Below, piece after piece: positions 5,654-12,071 of a DNA stretch of 12,071 nucleotides. Location: assembly GCA_013153295.1 (NCBI GenBank), contig JAADEV010000034.1:1-12071 (forward strand). The letters are read 5' to 3'. Position numbers and translations under genes: made by a program. How positions within the stretch are numbered: the first letter of the stretch is position 1; the number at the start of each line of letters is the position of its first letter. A model generated the notes under the pieces. The model had not been told where the DNA came from. It saw only the letters and a program-made list of their open reading frames with translations, and did not search any database. This stretch comes from Aquificota bacterium. GTDB lineage: Bacteria > Aquificota > Aquificia > Aquificales > Hydrogenothermaceae.

Positions 5654-7501
5654 ATGGGCAGAACTATAGAGTTTACAGATGTTACCCTGAGGGACGGGCA
5701 ACAAAGTTTACTTGCCACAAGGGTAAGAACAGAAGACCTACTACCTGCCGCAGAAAAATTAGATAAAGCAGGTTTCTGGTCTTTAGAGGTCTGGGGTGGG
5801 GCAACCTTTGATGTATGCCTTAGATACCTAAAAGAAGACCCGTGGGAAAGGCTTAGGAAGTTTAAAGAGGTAGCCCCTAACACAAAGCTGGAGATGTTGC
5901 TAAGGGGTCAAAATGTAGTTGGATACAGACATTACGCCGATGATGTGGTTGAAGCATTTGTAAAAAAAGCGGCTGAAAATGGTATAGATGTTTTTAGGAT
6001 TTTTGATGCCCTAAACGATGTAAGGAATATGGAAGTTGCCATATCTGTAGCAAAAAAAGAAGGGAAGATAGTAAAAGGGGTTTTATCATACACAATAAGC
6101 CCAGTCCATACAGTTGATTACTTTGTAAACATAGCAAAGCAGTTAAGGGATTTAGGGGTAGATATTATTTCCATAAAAGACCAAGCGGGGATACTTTCCC
6201 CGAAAGTTGCCTACGAACTGGTTGGTAGACTAAAAGAAGAGATAAAACTACCTGTCCATTTACATTCCCAGTCTACAGCGGCAATGGCAGAGATGACCTT
6301 ACTGAAAGCTGTTGAGGCAGGGGCAGATATTATAGATACAGATGTGTCAACTTGGTCTTGGCTTACTGCCCACCCACCAAACGAAACAATGGTTTATGTC
6401 CTGAAAGAGTTTGGGTATGAAACAAAGATAGACCTTAAGATAGTGGAAGAGGTGGCAGAGTATCTAAAGGAAGTTAGAAAGAAATACAAAAAATACGATA
6501 CTGCGGAAAAATGGCCAGACAGTCAGGTGTTAATCCACCAGATACCCGGTGGAATGATGTCAAACTTCATTGCCCAGCTTAAGGAAAACGACGCCCTTGA
6601 TAAGTTAGACGAGGTTAAAGAAGAGGTTGCAAGGGTTAGGGAAGACCTTGGATACCCACCACTTGTTACACCAACATCACAGATAGTTGGAACACAGGCA
6701 CTTTTAAATGTTCTACAAGGTGAAAGATACAAGGTAGTTACAAAGGAAACAAAGGATTATGTAAAAGGGCTTTACGGCAGACCACCAGCCCCAATTAAAC
6801 CTGAGATAATGAAGAAAATAATAGGAGATGAAGAACCTATAAAGGTTAGACCGGCTGACCTACTTGAACCTGAAATGGAGAAATGTAGGGAAGAGGCAAA
6901 GAAAGTAGGGGCAAGGTCAGAGGAAGATGTTATATCTTACTGCCTATTCCCACAGGTAGCTAAAGAGTTCTTTGAATGGAGGGAAAAATACGAGAAAGGG
7001 GAGGCATTACCACCGGAAATTGAGGAAATTACAGAGGAAGAAGCCTGTATTACAAAAGCACCTATAGAGTTTAACATTACACTACACGGGGAAACATACC
7101 ATATCCAGATAGCCGGTGTAGGAAGCCCAGTGGAAGGGGGAACACCTTACTTTATCAGGGTTGACGGCAGACTGGAAGAAACGATAGTCCAGCCTATTAG
7201 GGAGATAGAGGTTGGAGATAGGGGAGAAAGTATCCCAGCTGAAGGTGGAATACCCGCAGGAAAGAGACCTAAAGCTGTTGATGTGGGAGATATTAGCTCA
7301 CCTATGCCCGGTAAGGTTGTATCTGTTAAAGTATCCCCCGGAGACAAGGTTAAAAAGGGAGATGTGTTGCTTATAGTTGAGGCTATGAAAATGGAAAATG
7401 AGATACACTCTCCAATAGATGGGGTTGTTGAGGAAGTTTATGTAAGGGAAGGAGACCAAGTTAACCCAGATGAATGTTTAATAAAAATAAAACCTGCGTA
7501 A
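5654..7501 (+). CDS. Biotin-dependent carboxyltransferase large subunit (OadA/PycB/CfiA family)
   Basis: A 615-residue two-domain protein. The carboxyltransferase TIM barrel (about 1-300) contains DVTLRDGQQS (9-18), LLRGQNVVGYRHY (82-94), RIFDALND (115-122), IKDQAG (174-179) and WLTAHPPNET (236-245). A PYC_OADA-type domain follows (about 300-450). After a linker comes a C-terminal biotinyl domain (about 547-613) with biotin Lys579 in EAMKMENE. Expected metal ligands are Asp14, carbamylated Lys175 and two His. His204 is present, but the second position (206) is Gln in HLHSQST, where OadA has HCH. Thr238 aligns with the catalytic Thr of pyruvate carboxylase. Possible substrates are pyruvate (PycB, anaplerosis), oxaloacetate (OadA) or 2-oxoglutarate (CfiA, reductive TCA cycle in Aquificales). 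No biotin carboxylase subunit and no Na+-pump beta/gamma genes lie alongside, so the choice is open; an OadA pump seems least likely. Confidence 0.9.
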   Translation: MGRTIEFTDVTLRDGQQSLLATRVRTEDLLPAAEKLDKAGFWSLEVWGGATFDVCLRYLKEDPWERLRKFKEVAPNTKLEMLLRGQNVVGYRHYADDVVEAFVKKAAENGIDVFRIFDALNDVRNMEVAISVAKKEGKIVKGVLSYTISPVHTVDYFVNIAKQLRDLGVDIISIKDQAGILSPKVAYELVGRLKEEIKLPVHLHSQSTAAMAEMTLLKAVEAGADIIDTDVSTWSWLTAHPPNETMVYVLKEFGYETKIDLKIVEEVAEYLKEVRKKYKKYDTAEKWPDSQVLIHQIPGGMMSNFIAQLKENDALDKLDEVKEEVARVREDLGYPPLVTPTSQIVGTQALLNVLQGERYKVVTKETKDYVKGLYGRPPAPIKPEIMKKIIGDEEPIKVRPADLLEPEMEKCREEAKKVGARSEEDVISYCLFPQVAKEFFEWREKYEKGEALPPEIEEITEEEACITKAPIEFNITLHGETYHIQIAGVGSPVEGGTPYFIRVDGRLEETIVQPIREIEVGDRGESIPAEGGIPAGKRPKAVDVGDISSPMPGKVVSVKVSPGDKVKKGDVLLIVEAMKMENEIHSPIDGVVEEVYVREGDQVNPDECLIKIKPA

Positions 7502-7505
7502 TCAC

Positions 7506-7525
7506 AGGGGGCTTTAAAGCCCCTT
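7506..7525. terminator. Palindromic terminator between convergent genes
   Basis: GGGGCTTTAAAGCCCC (7508-7523) is a perfect 16-base palindrome, extendable by one G-T and one A-T pair. It lies in the 30-base gap between the carboxyltransferase stop codon and the end of the leftward P-II-like gene. Its position and GC-rich stem suggest a bidirectional terminator, although only short T-tracts flank it. Confidence 0.6.
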
Positions 7526-7531
7526 CCTAAC

Positions 7532-7879
7532 CTAAATATCCCCCTCTATCTCGTGTTGGAATTTTAGTAGTTCTTCTTTATTTATACCTGCAAGGTGTTC
7601 AATTGGGATTGTGAAAGCTATACCGTGGTCTTCCTTTTCCAGTTCCAACTCCTTGTTTAAAGCCTTTAACACCTTATAAGCTAACTTCCTCTCTAACACA
7701 AAAACAAGTATACTTTCCCTTCCTTCGTAGGTCAGCCCGAAGAATATCTTTTTTTCCTTTAAGCCTATACCTGCACCGTGTAGTATTGTTAATCCACCTG
7801 CCCCACTTTTTCTGGCTACATCAATAGCCTTATCCTCTAACTCCTCATTAACAACTGCAACTAATACGGAAAACTTCAT
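7532..7879 (-). CDS. P-II-like small signalling protein paired with DUF1538 protein
   Basis: A 115-residue protein with the length and strand/helix order of the P-II (GlnB/GlnK) superfamily. Strand 1 is FSVLVAVV. SGAGGLTILHGAGIG (25-39) replaces the GlnB strand 2 and 'RGFG' entry. YEGRESILVFVLERKLAYKV (51-70) covers strand 3 and helix 2, and GIAFTIPIEHLAG (86-98) ends the fold. The T-loop is shorter than in GlnB with no clear Tyr51-type uridylylation site, and the B-loop lacks the GxGKI signature. Canonical ATP/2-oxoglutarate sensing cannot be assumed. It begins 2 bases after the DUF1538 stop, with its AGGAGGGG ribosome site inside that gene's last codons, so it is co-translated and plausibly regulates that membrane protein. 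The family-level call is mine; a profile search would settle it. Confidence 0.78.
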   Translation of the reverse strand: MKFSVLVAVVNEELEDKAIDVARKSGAGGLTILHGAGIGLKEKKIFFGLTYEGRESILVFVLERKLAYKVLKALNKELELEKEDHGIAFTIPIEHLAGINKEELLKFQHEIEGDI

Positions 7880-7881
7880 AA

Positions 7882-9405
7882 CTAACCCCTCCTAATTTTC
7901 TTTACAATAGTTTCAGCTATAATCCCATAGCCCATTACTGTAATCATAGGGAAAAGTGAAGCAAAGGCAATAAGACCAAATCCATCTATAAGCGGGTCTC
8001 TCCCCTCTATATTTGACGCAAGCCCAAGTCCCAAAGCCGCAACCAGTGGCACTGTCACTGTAGATGTGGTCACACCACCACTGTCGTAGGCTATAGGTAT
8101 TATATACCTTGGGGCAAAGTAAGTCATAAGTATCACAACAATATAACCTACTATTATGTAGTAATGGATACTGTCCCCTTCCACAATACGATAACAGCCA
8201 AGGGCTATCCCTATTGCAACCCCAATAGCCACAAAAACCCTTAAAACAAAATCATTAATTTTACCTTCGCTTACCTCTTTCGCCTTCAGGGCTACCGCTA
8301 TAAGGGCAGGTTCAGCCATAGTGGTGGAAAAACCTATTAAAAAACCAAAAAGGTATATAAGCCAGACATTAGCCTTCTGGGTAAGCTGTAATGCCATAGT
8401 CTCCCCAAGTGGAAACAGTCCCATCTCAAGTCCAACAATAAAAAAGTAAAGCCCAATTATTACAAGGATTATCCCAACTGCAATTCTCTTCGGGTGGGGT
8501 AAAGGTTGCCTCAGTATTACAAACTGGAAAAAGAAGATAACAGCCAGTATAGGGATTATGTCCTTTACTATACCAACAAGGTCTAAAACAATCTCAGTTA
8601 GCCAGTGTGGTTCCTGCTGGGAGTAGGTTATCTGGTTTGTAGGTGTTCCACTTTGGATAGAAGCTGTTGCCATCTCTGTGGTAGATACTGTATCCCCGCC
8701 GAAGGTGTATATAAATATTCCATAAAGCTGGACAAAAATCATAGGTGTAAGGGAAGCAAAAGCAATAAGCCCAAAACCATCTATAACAGGGTTTCTACCT
8801 TTGATACTTGAAGCGAGACCTATACCAAGGGCTGTTATAAGGGGGACTGTAACTGTAGATGTTGTTACTCCCCCGCTGTCATACGCAAGTCCTACAATCT
8901 GGGGCGGTGTAAAAAATGTGATTATAACCACAATAATGTATCCAACGATTATATACCAGTGTATAGGGTGTCCGAGGATAATCCTTAAAACCCCAAGGGC
9001 AATTGCAAAACCTACAGATAGGGCTACAGTAAACCTTAACCAGAAAGCGTCTATCCTACCATCTGAAATAACAGAGGCTTTGTCTGCTATAGCAATAAGG
9101 GCAGGTTCAGCTATGGTAGTTGAAAAACCTATAAGAAATGCAAAAAGCAGAAGCCAGAAAAGGGAACCTTTCCTTGCAAACTCATTTGCCAGATTTTCCC
9201 CAAGTGGAAAGATGCCAGTTTCAAGTCCCTGTATAAAAACTGCAAGCCCTACAGCGACTATAGACAGCCCAAGCCCAATAGAAAGTAAATTATCAGGTAG
9301 CTGTTGAATAACAACAAGCTGAAAAAAAGCAATAACAATAATAATAGGGAGTAAATCCCTTACAGCGTCCTTTAACAGGGAGAGAAAAAGTTTAAAACTT
9401 TCCAA
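7882..9405 (-). CDS. Duplicated DUF1538 multi-span membrane protein, putative transporter
   Basis: A 507-residue membrane protein made of two homologous halves offset by exactly 265 residues. Each half carries GFSTT(I/M)AEPALIA (residues 93-105 and 358-370) and [15 protein letters not shown] (174-188 and 439-453), with [10 protein letters not shown] near its end. These conserved polar motifs inside hydrophobic spans suggest a substrate or ion pathway; at least ten spans are likely. A Ser/Thr/Gln-rich hydrophilic linker (about 235-268) joins the halves. DUF1538 has no established function; transport is inferred. The frame stays open back to an ATG at 9621, but that would overlap purT antisense by 159 bases and the added residues look non-membrane and random. 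I chose TTG at 9405, 11 bases after AAAAGGA, giving an N-terminus that leads directly into the first span. Its partner is the P-II-like gene downstream. Confidence 0.85.
   Translation of the reverse strand: MESFKLFLSLLKDAVRDLLPIIIVIAFFQLVVIQQLPDNLLSIGLGLSIVAVGLAVFIQGLETGIFPLGENLANEFARKGSLFWLLLFAFLIGFSTTIAEPALIAIADKASVISDGRIDAFWLRFTVALSVGFAIALGVLRIILGHPIHWYIIVGYIIVVIITFFTPPQIVGLAYDSGGVTTSTVTVPLITALGIGLASSIKGRNPVIDGFGLIAFASLTPMIFVQLYGIFIYTFGGDTVSTTEMATASIQSGTPTNQITYSQQEPHWLTEIVLDLVGIVKDIIPILAVIFFFQFVILRQPLPHPKRIAVGIILVIIGLYFFIVGLEMGLFPLGETMALQLTQKANVWLIYLFGFLIGFSTTMAEPALIAVALKAKEVSEGKINDFVLRVFVAIGVAIGIALGCYRIVEGDSIHYYIIVGYIVVILMTYFAPRYIIPIAYDSGGVTTSTVTVPLVAALGLGLASNIEGRDPLIDGFGLIAFASLFPMITVMGYGIIAETIVKKIRRG
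7924..9351 (-). repeat. Internal gene duplication within the DUF1538 gene
   Basis: Two tandem units of about 630 bases (about 8719-9351 and 7924-8556) encode homologous halves with a register of 795 bases. Similarity survives at DNA level: 8301-8340 and 9096-9135 differ at only 6 of 40 positions by eye. This is a protein-level ancestral duplication rather than a recent DNA repeat. Confidence 0.75.
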
Positions 9406-9462
9406 TTTGTTAAAAATCCTTTTATAATTTTGATTAATATTATAACTTGAGGGGAAGGTAAG
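9406..9462. promoter_or_regulatory. Divergent promoter region between the DUF1538 gene and purT
   Basis: A 57-base AT-rich gap with TATAAT on the plus strand at 9423-9428, preceded by a weak TTCCAA at 9400-9405 with a 17-base spacer, and TATAAT on the minus strand at 9439-9444. GAGGGGAAGG (9449-9458) is the purT ribosome site. The minus-strand AAAAGGA (9417-9423) supports the TTG start at 9405. The two -10-like boxes face opposite directions and nearly meet, so the promoters may interfere with each other. Confidence 0.45.
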
Positions 9463-10644
9463 ATGATAATAGGCACACCCCTTTCTTACAACGCCACAAA
9501 GATACTTCTCCTTGGAAGTGGTGAATTGGGAAAGGAATTTACCATAGAAGCCCAGAGACTTGGAATAGAGGTTATAGCAGTTGACAGTTATCAGTATGCC
9601 CCAGCCCAACAGGTCGCCCATAGATACTATGTAGTTGATATGAAGGACGGCAGACAGATAAAAAATATAGTCTACAGGGAAAAGCCAGATTTTATAGTCC
9701 CAGAGATAGAGGCTATAGATACACTTATGCTGTTGGAGTTGGAAAAGGAGGGCTTTAATGTTGTCCCATCTGCAAAGGCTACAAACTACACAATGAACAG
9801 GATAGGTATAAGGAAACTTGCCGCTGAAGAGGTAGGGCTGAAAACATCAAAATACAGATTTGCCTCTGATATAGAGACCTACAGAAAGGCGGTAGGAGAG
9901 ATAGGACTACCTGCGGTGGTAAAACCTGTAATGAGTTCCTCAGGAAAAGGGCAAAGTATTGTCAGGGAAGAAAGTGAAATAGACAAAGCGTGGCATTACG
10001 CACAGGAAAACGCAAGGGGAAAAGGTGGAGAGGTAATAATAGAGGAGTTTATAGATTTTGATTTTGAGATAACATTACTTACTGTAAGGACAAAAAACCA
10101 AGGGACTGTGTTCTGTGAACCGATAGGACATATACAGGTTGATGGTGATTACTGGGAAAGTTGGCAACCTCAACCGATGTCAGAAAAGGCATTGGAAAAA
10201 GCAAAAGAGATAGCAAAAAAGATAACAGATGAACTTGGTGGATACGGTATATTCGGTTGTGAACTGTTTGTAAAAGGGGACGAAGTTTGGTTTAATGAAA
10301 TATCACCAAGACCCCACGATACAGGAATGACCACAATGGTAAGCCAATATATGTCAGAGTTTGAACTACACCTGAGGGCTATACTCGGTTTACCTGTAGA
10401 TACATCTATGGTAGTGCCAGCCGCCGCATCTTACTGTTTCCACGCCCCAGACTGGGGTGTAGCCCCTGCATACGAAGGTATAGACAAGGCATTAGCAGTG
10501 CCAAACACAAAAATAAGAATATTTGGAAAACCAACAACAAGACCAAAAAGGAGAATGGGCGTAGCTTTAGCCATAGGACAGTCTATAGAAGAGGCAAGGA
10601 ACAGGGCTAAAGCCGCCGCATCTCACATAAGGGTGATGCTATGA
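9463..10644 (+). CDS. purT: Formate-dependent phosphoribosylglycinamide formyltransferase (GAR transformylase 2)
   Basis: Uses formate and ATP to formylate GAR to FGAR in purine synthesis, by-passing 10-formyl-tetrahydrofolate; cytoplasmic. The 393-residue length equals the E. coli enzyme (392). ATP-grasp layout: the N-terminal pre-ATP-grasp domain has [20 protein letters not shown] (15-34). The ATP-binding loop is [10 protein letters not shown] (156-165), followed by [13 protein letters not shown]. The metal-binding end is [14 protein letters not shown] (281-294). A C-terminal domain follows ([19 protein letters not shown]). The pattern distinguishes PurT from PurK. The ATG has a strong GAGGGGAAGG ribosome site. 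The stop overlaps the next gene by four bases (ATGA). Confidence 0.97.
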   Translation: MIIGTPLSYNATKILLLGSGELGKEFTIEAQRLGIEVIAVDSYQYAPAQQVAHRYYVVDMKDGRQIKNIVYREKPDFIVPEIEAIDTLMLLELEKEGFNVVPSAKATNYTMNRIGIRKLAAEEVGLKTSKYRFASDIETYRKAVGEIGLPAVVKPVMSSSGKGQSIVREESEIDKAWHYAQENARGKGGEVIIEEFIDFDFEITLLTVRTKNQGTVFCEPIGHIQVDGDYWESWQPQPMSEKALEKAKEIAKKITDELGGYGIFGCELFVKGDEVWFNEISPRPHDTGMTTMVSQYMSEFELHLRAILGLPVDTSMVVPAAASYCFHAPDWGVAPAYEGIDKALAVPNTKIRIFGKPTTRPKRRMGVALAIGQSIEEARNRAKAAASHIRVML

Positions 10645-11027
10645 AGAAAGTAGCTTTATTTGTCATTATGGTTTTTGTAGTTAGCTTTGGTATCTTCTGG
10701 ATTTACAGAATGTTTTTCTCCCCAGAGAGGCTTAATATTGTAAGTAGGACAATTGAAACCACAATAGGCTTTAAACACGGTGTAGTTGAAATTTACAGCT
10801 GTGGAAAGTTGGTAAAAAGGTTTTTAAAAGTAGAAAAACTAACTACAGCCACAGGGACTTACCAAAACACAACCAGACCATACAGGTTTGGATACGGCTA
10901 CCTTGATGCAAACTTAGATGGGGTGTTAAACAAAGAGGAAAAGTTAGCCGGTAAAAGGTATTTTGAGATACCAAGTTTTATTGATTATATCTACTACGAT
11001 GGAAAAAGCACAGTTGAAGAACAGTAG
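10641..11027 (+). CDS. Membrane-anchored protein with a single EF-hand-type calcium loop, function unknown
   Basis: A 128-residue protein with a hydrophobic N-terminal span (about residues 4-22, [19 protein letters not shown]) that acts as an uncleaved anchor or signal peptide, followed by about 100 soluble residues. Residues 89-100 read [12 protein letters not shown] and fill every position of the canonical 12-residue EF-hand loop (Asp1, Asn3, Asp5, Gly6, Leu8, Asn9, Glu12). A bacterial excalibur/dockerin-like single calcium loop is a fair alternative description. No enzyme motif is visible and I recognise no family for the rest. It overlaps purT by four bases and ends two bases before nth, so it is translationally coupled to both, although its predicted location outside the cytoplasm has no evident link with either. 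Confidence 0.75.
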   Translation: MKKVALFVIMVFVVSFGIFWIYRMFFSPERLNIVSRTIETTIGFKHGVVEIYSCGKLVKRFLKVEKLTTATGTYQNTTRPYRFGYGYLDANLDGVLNKEEKLAGKRYFEIPSFIDYIYYDGKSTVEEQ

Positions 11028-11029
11028 TA

Positions 11030-11689
11030 ATGGACACAAATCGGTTTGTGGAGGTTTTAAATACACTTGAAAAAGAGTTTCCAAAGTGGAACGCCCCTGT
11101 GGTTTCCCTTATGGCAAAAAGGGACAAAAGAACGCCTTTCCAAATACTAATTTCCACAATAATAAGTTTAAGAACCAAAGACCAGATAACAGCAGAGGCT
11201 TCAGAAAGGCTTTTTAAGATAGCTGATACTCCTGAGAAGATACTAAAGCTGTCAGAGAAAGAGATAGCAGAGGCTATATACCCAGCTGGATTTTACAGAA
11301 ACAAAGCAAAAACCATAAAAGAAATATCAAAAATATTAGTTGAAAAGTATAACGGCAAAGTTCCAGATACACTTGAAGGGCTTTTATCCCTTCCCGGTGT
11401 AGGGAGAAAAACAGCAAATTTAGTGCTTGCCCTTTCGTTTAACAAGCCTGCTATATGTGTTGATGTCCACGTCCACAGAATATCAAATAGGCTGGGAATA
11501 GTTAACACAAAAACCCCTGAGGAAACAGAGTTTGCCCTTATGGAAAAGGTGCCAAAAAAATACTGGAACAGAATAAATGACCTGCTTGTAGCCTTTGGAC
11601 AGACCATATGCAAACCTATATCCCCCCACTGTTCCATTTGCCCTGTAAAACATCTATGTGAACAAAAAGGGGTAGATAAACACAGGTAA
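11030..11689 (+). CDS. nth: Endonuclease III, iron-sulfur DNA glycosylase/AP lyase
   Basis: Base-excision repair enzyme that removes oxidised pyrimidines and cleaves the abasic site. The 219-residue protein has the family's length. The helix-hairpin-helix motif [17 protein letters not shown] (121-137) carries the lyase Lys127. Catalytic Asp145 is in [14 protein letters not shown] (143-156). The C-terminal [4Fe-4S] cluster has the C-x6-C-x2-C-x5-C pattern (Cys194, 201, 204, 210). The early helix reads [12 protein letters not shown] (40-51), where E. coli has LSAQATD; the Arg variant is common outside Proteobacteria. ATG is two bases after the preceding stop. All catalytic residues are intact. 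Confidence 0.96.
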   Translation: MDTNRFVEVLNTLEKEFPKWNAPVVSLMAKRDKRTPFQILISTIISLRTKDQITAEASERLFKIADTPEKILKLSEKEIAEAIYPAGFYRNKAKTIKEISKILVEKYNGKVPDTLEGLLSLPGVGRKTANLVLALSFNKPAICVDVHVHRISNRLGIVNTKTPEETEFALMEKVPKKYWNRINDLLVAFGQTICKPISPHCSICPVKHLCEQKGVDKHR

Positions 11690-11697
11690 AAATTAGC

Positions 11698-11716
11698 TAT
11701 ATTATTTCGTAATATA
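11698..11716. repeat. AT-only perfect inverted repeat between nth and the final gene
   Basis: TATATTA (11698-11704) and TAATATA (11710-11716) form a perfect 7-bp inverted repeat around TTTCG. It is too AT-rich to be a strong terminator at high temperature. It lies 20 bases upstream of the last gene's ATG and may overlap its -10 region or be an operator. Function unknown. Confidence 0.35.
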
Positions 11717-11736
11717 CCTATCTGGGAGAGACAGTT

Positions 11737-12071
11737 ATGAAAAAAAGACTGCCAGTTGGAAGACAGAACTTTAGGGAAATTAGGGAAGAGGGTTTCATAT
11801 ATATAGACAAAACAAAGGAAGCACTGGATTTAATTCAGGACTATAAGTATGTCTTCCTTTCCCGTCCCCGTAGGTTTGGAAAGTCTTTATTTCTGGATAC
11901 TCTTAAAGAAATATTTGAGGGGAATAAACAGCTTTTTGAAGGGCTATACATATACGATAAATACGACTTTGAACCCCACCCTGTTATTAAAATTGACTGG
12001 GCTGGGGACTTTAAAACACTGGAAAAAACAGAAGAAATAGCATTAGTAAACTTAAGGGAAAATCAAGACAG
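11737..12071 (+). CDS. AAA-ATPase-like / PD-(D/E)XK nuclease-superfamily protein (N-terminal part, cut by window edge)
   Basis: An open frame from ATG at 11737 to the window edge, 111 complete codons, preceded by GGGAGAG as ribosome site. It begins MKKRLPVGRQNFREIREEG, followed by FIYIDKTKEALDLIQDYKYV, FLSRPRRFGKSLFLDTLKEI (40-59) and LFEGLYIYDKYDF (66-78). This is the very recognisable N-terminus of the large family annotated as 'AAA-ATPase-like' plus a C-terminal DUF1703/PD-(D/E)XK nuclease domain, usually over 500 residues. SRPRRFGKS is its Walker-A-like signature. These genes are often multicopy, strain-variable and of unsettled role; a defence or mobile link is speculation. Arg codons CGT CCC CGT in this motif differ from the AGG/AGA habit of the rest of the window. 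The C-terminal nuclease part is not in view. Confidence 0.88.
   Translation, partial: MKKRLPVGRQNFREIREEGFIYIDKTKEALDLIQDYKYVFLSRPRRFGKSLFLDTLKEIFEGNKQLFEGLYIYDKYDFEPHPVIKIDWAGDFKTLEKTEEIALVNLRENQD

Noticed and set aside
5654..7501. Assignment as Na+-pumping oxaloacetate decarboxylase alpha subunit
   Set aside because: No beta or gamma subunit gene is adjacent and one metal-ligand His differs; the family call is kept but not this specific role.
8801..9307. A 168-codon plus-strand open frame opposite the DUF1538 gene
   Set aside because: It is a shadow of the duplicated membrane protein: no ribosome site, no recognisable protein features, and the opposite frame is clearly coding.
9406..9621. 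N-terminal extension of the DUF1538 protein from ATG at 9621
   Set aside because: Lies largely antisense to purT, has no domain or membrane pattern, and a better start exists at 9405.
11849..12040. A 63-codon plus-strand frame near the right edge
   Set aside because: Out-of-frame shadow of the AAA-ATPase-like gene that starts at 11737 and stays open to the edge with clear family motifs.
1..12071. CRISPR arrays, tRNA/rRNA genes, insertion sequences, attachment sites
   Set aside because: No spaced direct repeats, cloverleaf-like segments, transposase frames or terminal inverted repeats were seen on reading both strands.

Overview
The window reads as an ordinary stretch of chromosome from a thermophilic, probably chemolithoautotrophic bacterium. 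The best guess is Aquificota, family Hydrogenothermaceae (Persephonella/Sulfurihydrogenibium-like). This is inference from Lys/Glu/Ile-rich proteins, heavy AGG/AGA and ATA codon use, very tight gene packing, and the gene mix (an OadA/PycB/CfiA-type biotin carboxyltransferase, PurT, a DUF1538 membrane protein with a P-II-like partner). No rRNA, tRNA, CRISPR array, insertion sequence or phage gene was seen.

Layout. (1) 1-3059, minus strand, is one probable operon, read leftwards: efp, accB, an HldD-like sugar-nucleotide epimerase, thrB, and the start of a DUF996-like membrane protein cut by the window edge. Gaps are 22, 11, -1 and 17 bases. (2) 3138-5557, plus strand: thiL, then after 74 bases four genes that overlap end to end. 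These are a 50-residue single-span membrane peptide, a membrane-anchored DUF302-like protein, a 6-pyruvoyl-tetrahydropterin-synthase-fold protein without the usual catalytic triad, and a Cys-containing lipoprotein. (3) 5654-7501: a biotin-dependent carboxyltransferase large subunit, standing alone and followed by a palindromic terminator. (4) 7532-9405, minus strand: a two-gene unit of a duplicated DUF1538 membrane protein and a P-II-like protein. (5) 9463-11689, plus strand: purT, a membrane-anchored protein with one EF-hand-type loop, and nth, all coupled. (6) 11737 to the edge: the start of an AAA-ATPase/PD-(D/E)XK-type protein.

Most genes are housekeeping: translation (EF-P), fatty-acid synthesis (BCCP), threonine, thiamine and purine synthesis, DNA repair and carboxylation. 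The parts worth a second look are the four-gene overlapping cassette with its unusual pterin-fold protein, the carboxyltransferase in which one expected metal-ligand His is Gln, and the DUF1538/P-II-like pair. I see no clear defence or mobile system. The cassette at 4172-5557 is the best candidate for an undescribed functional unit, but its role cannot be read from sequence alone.
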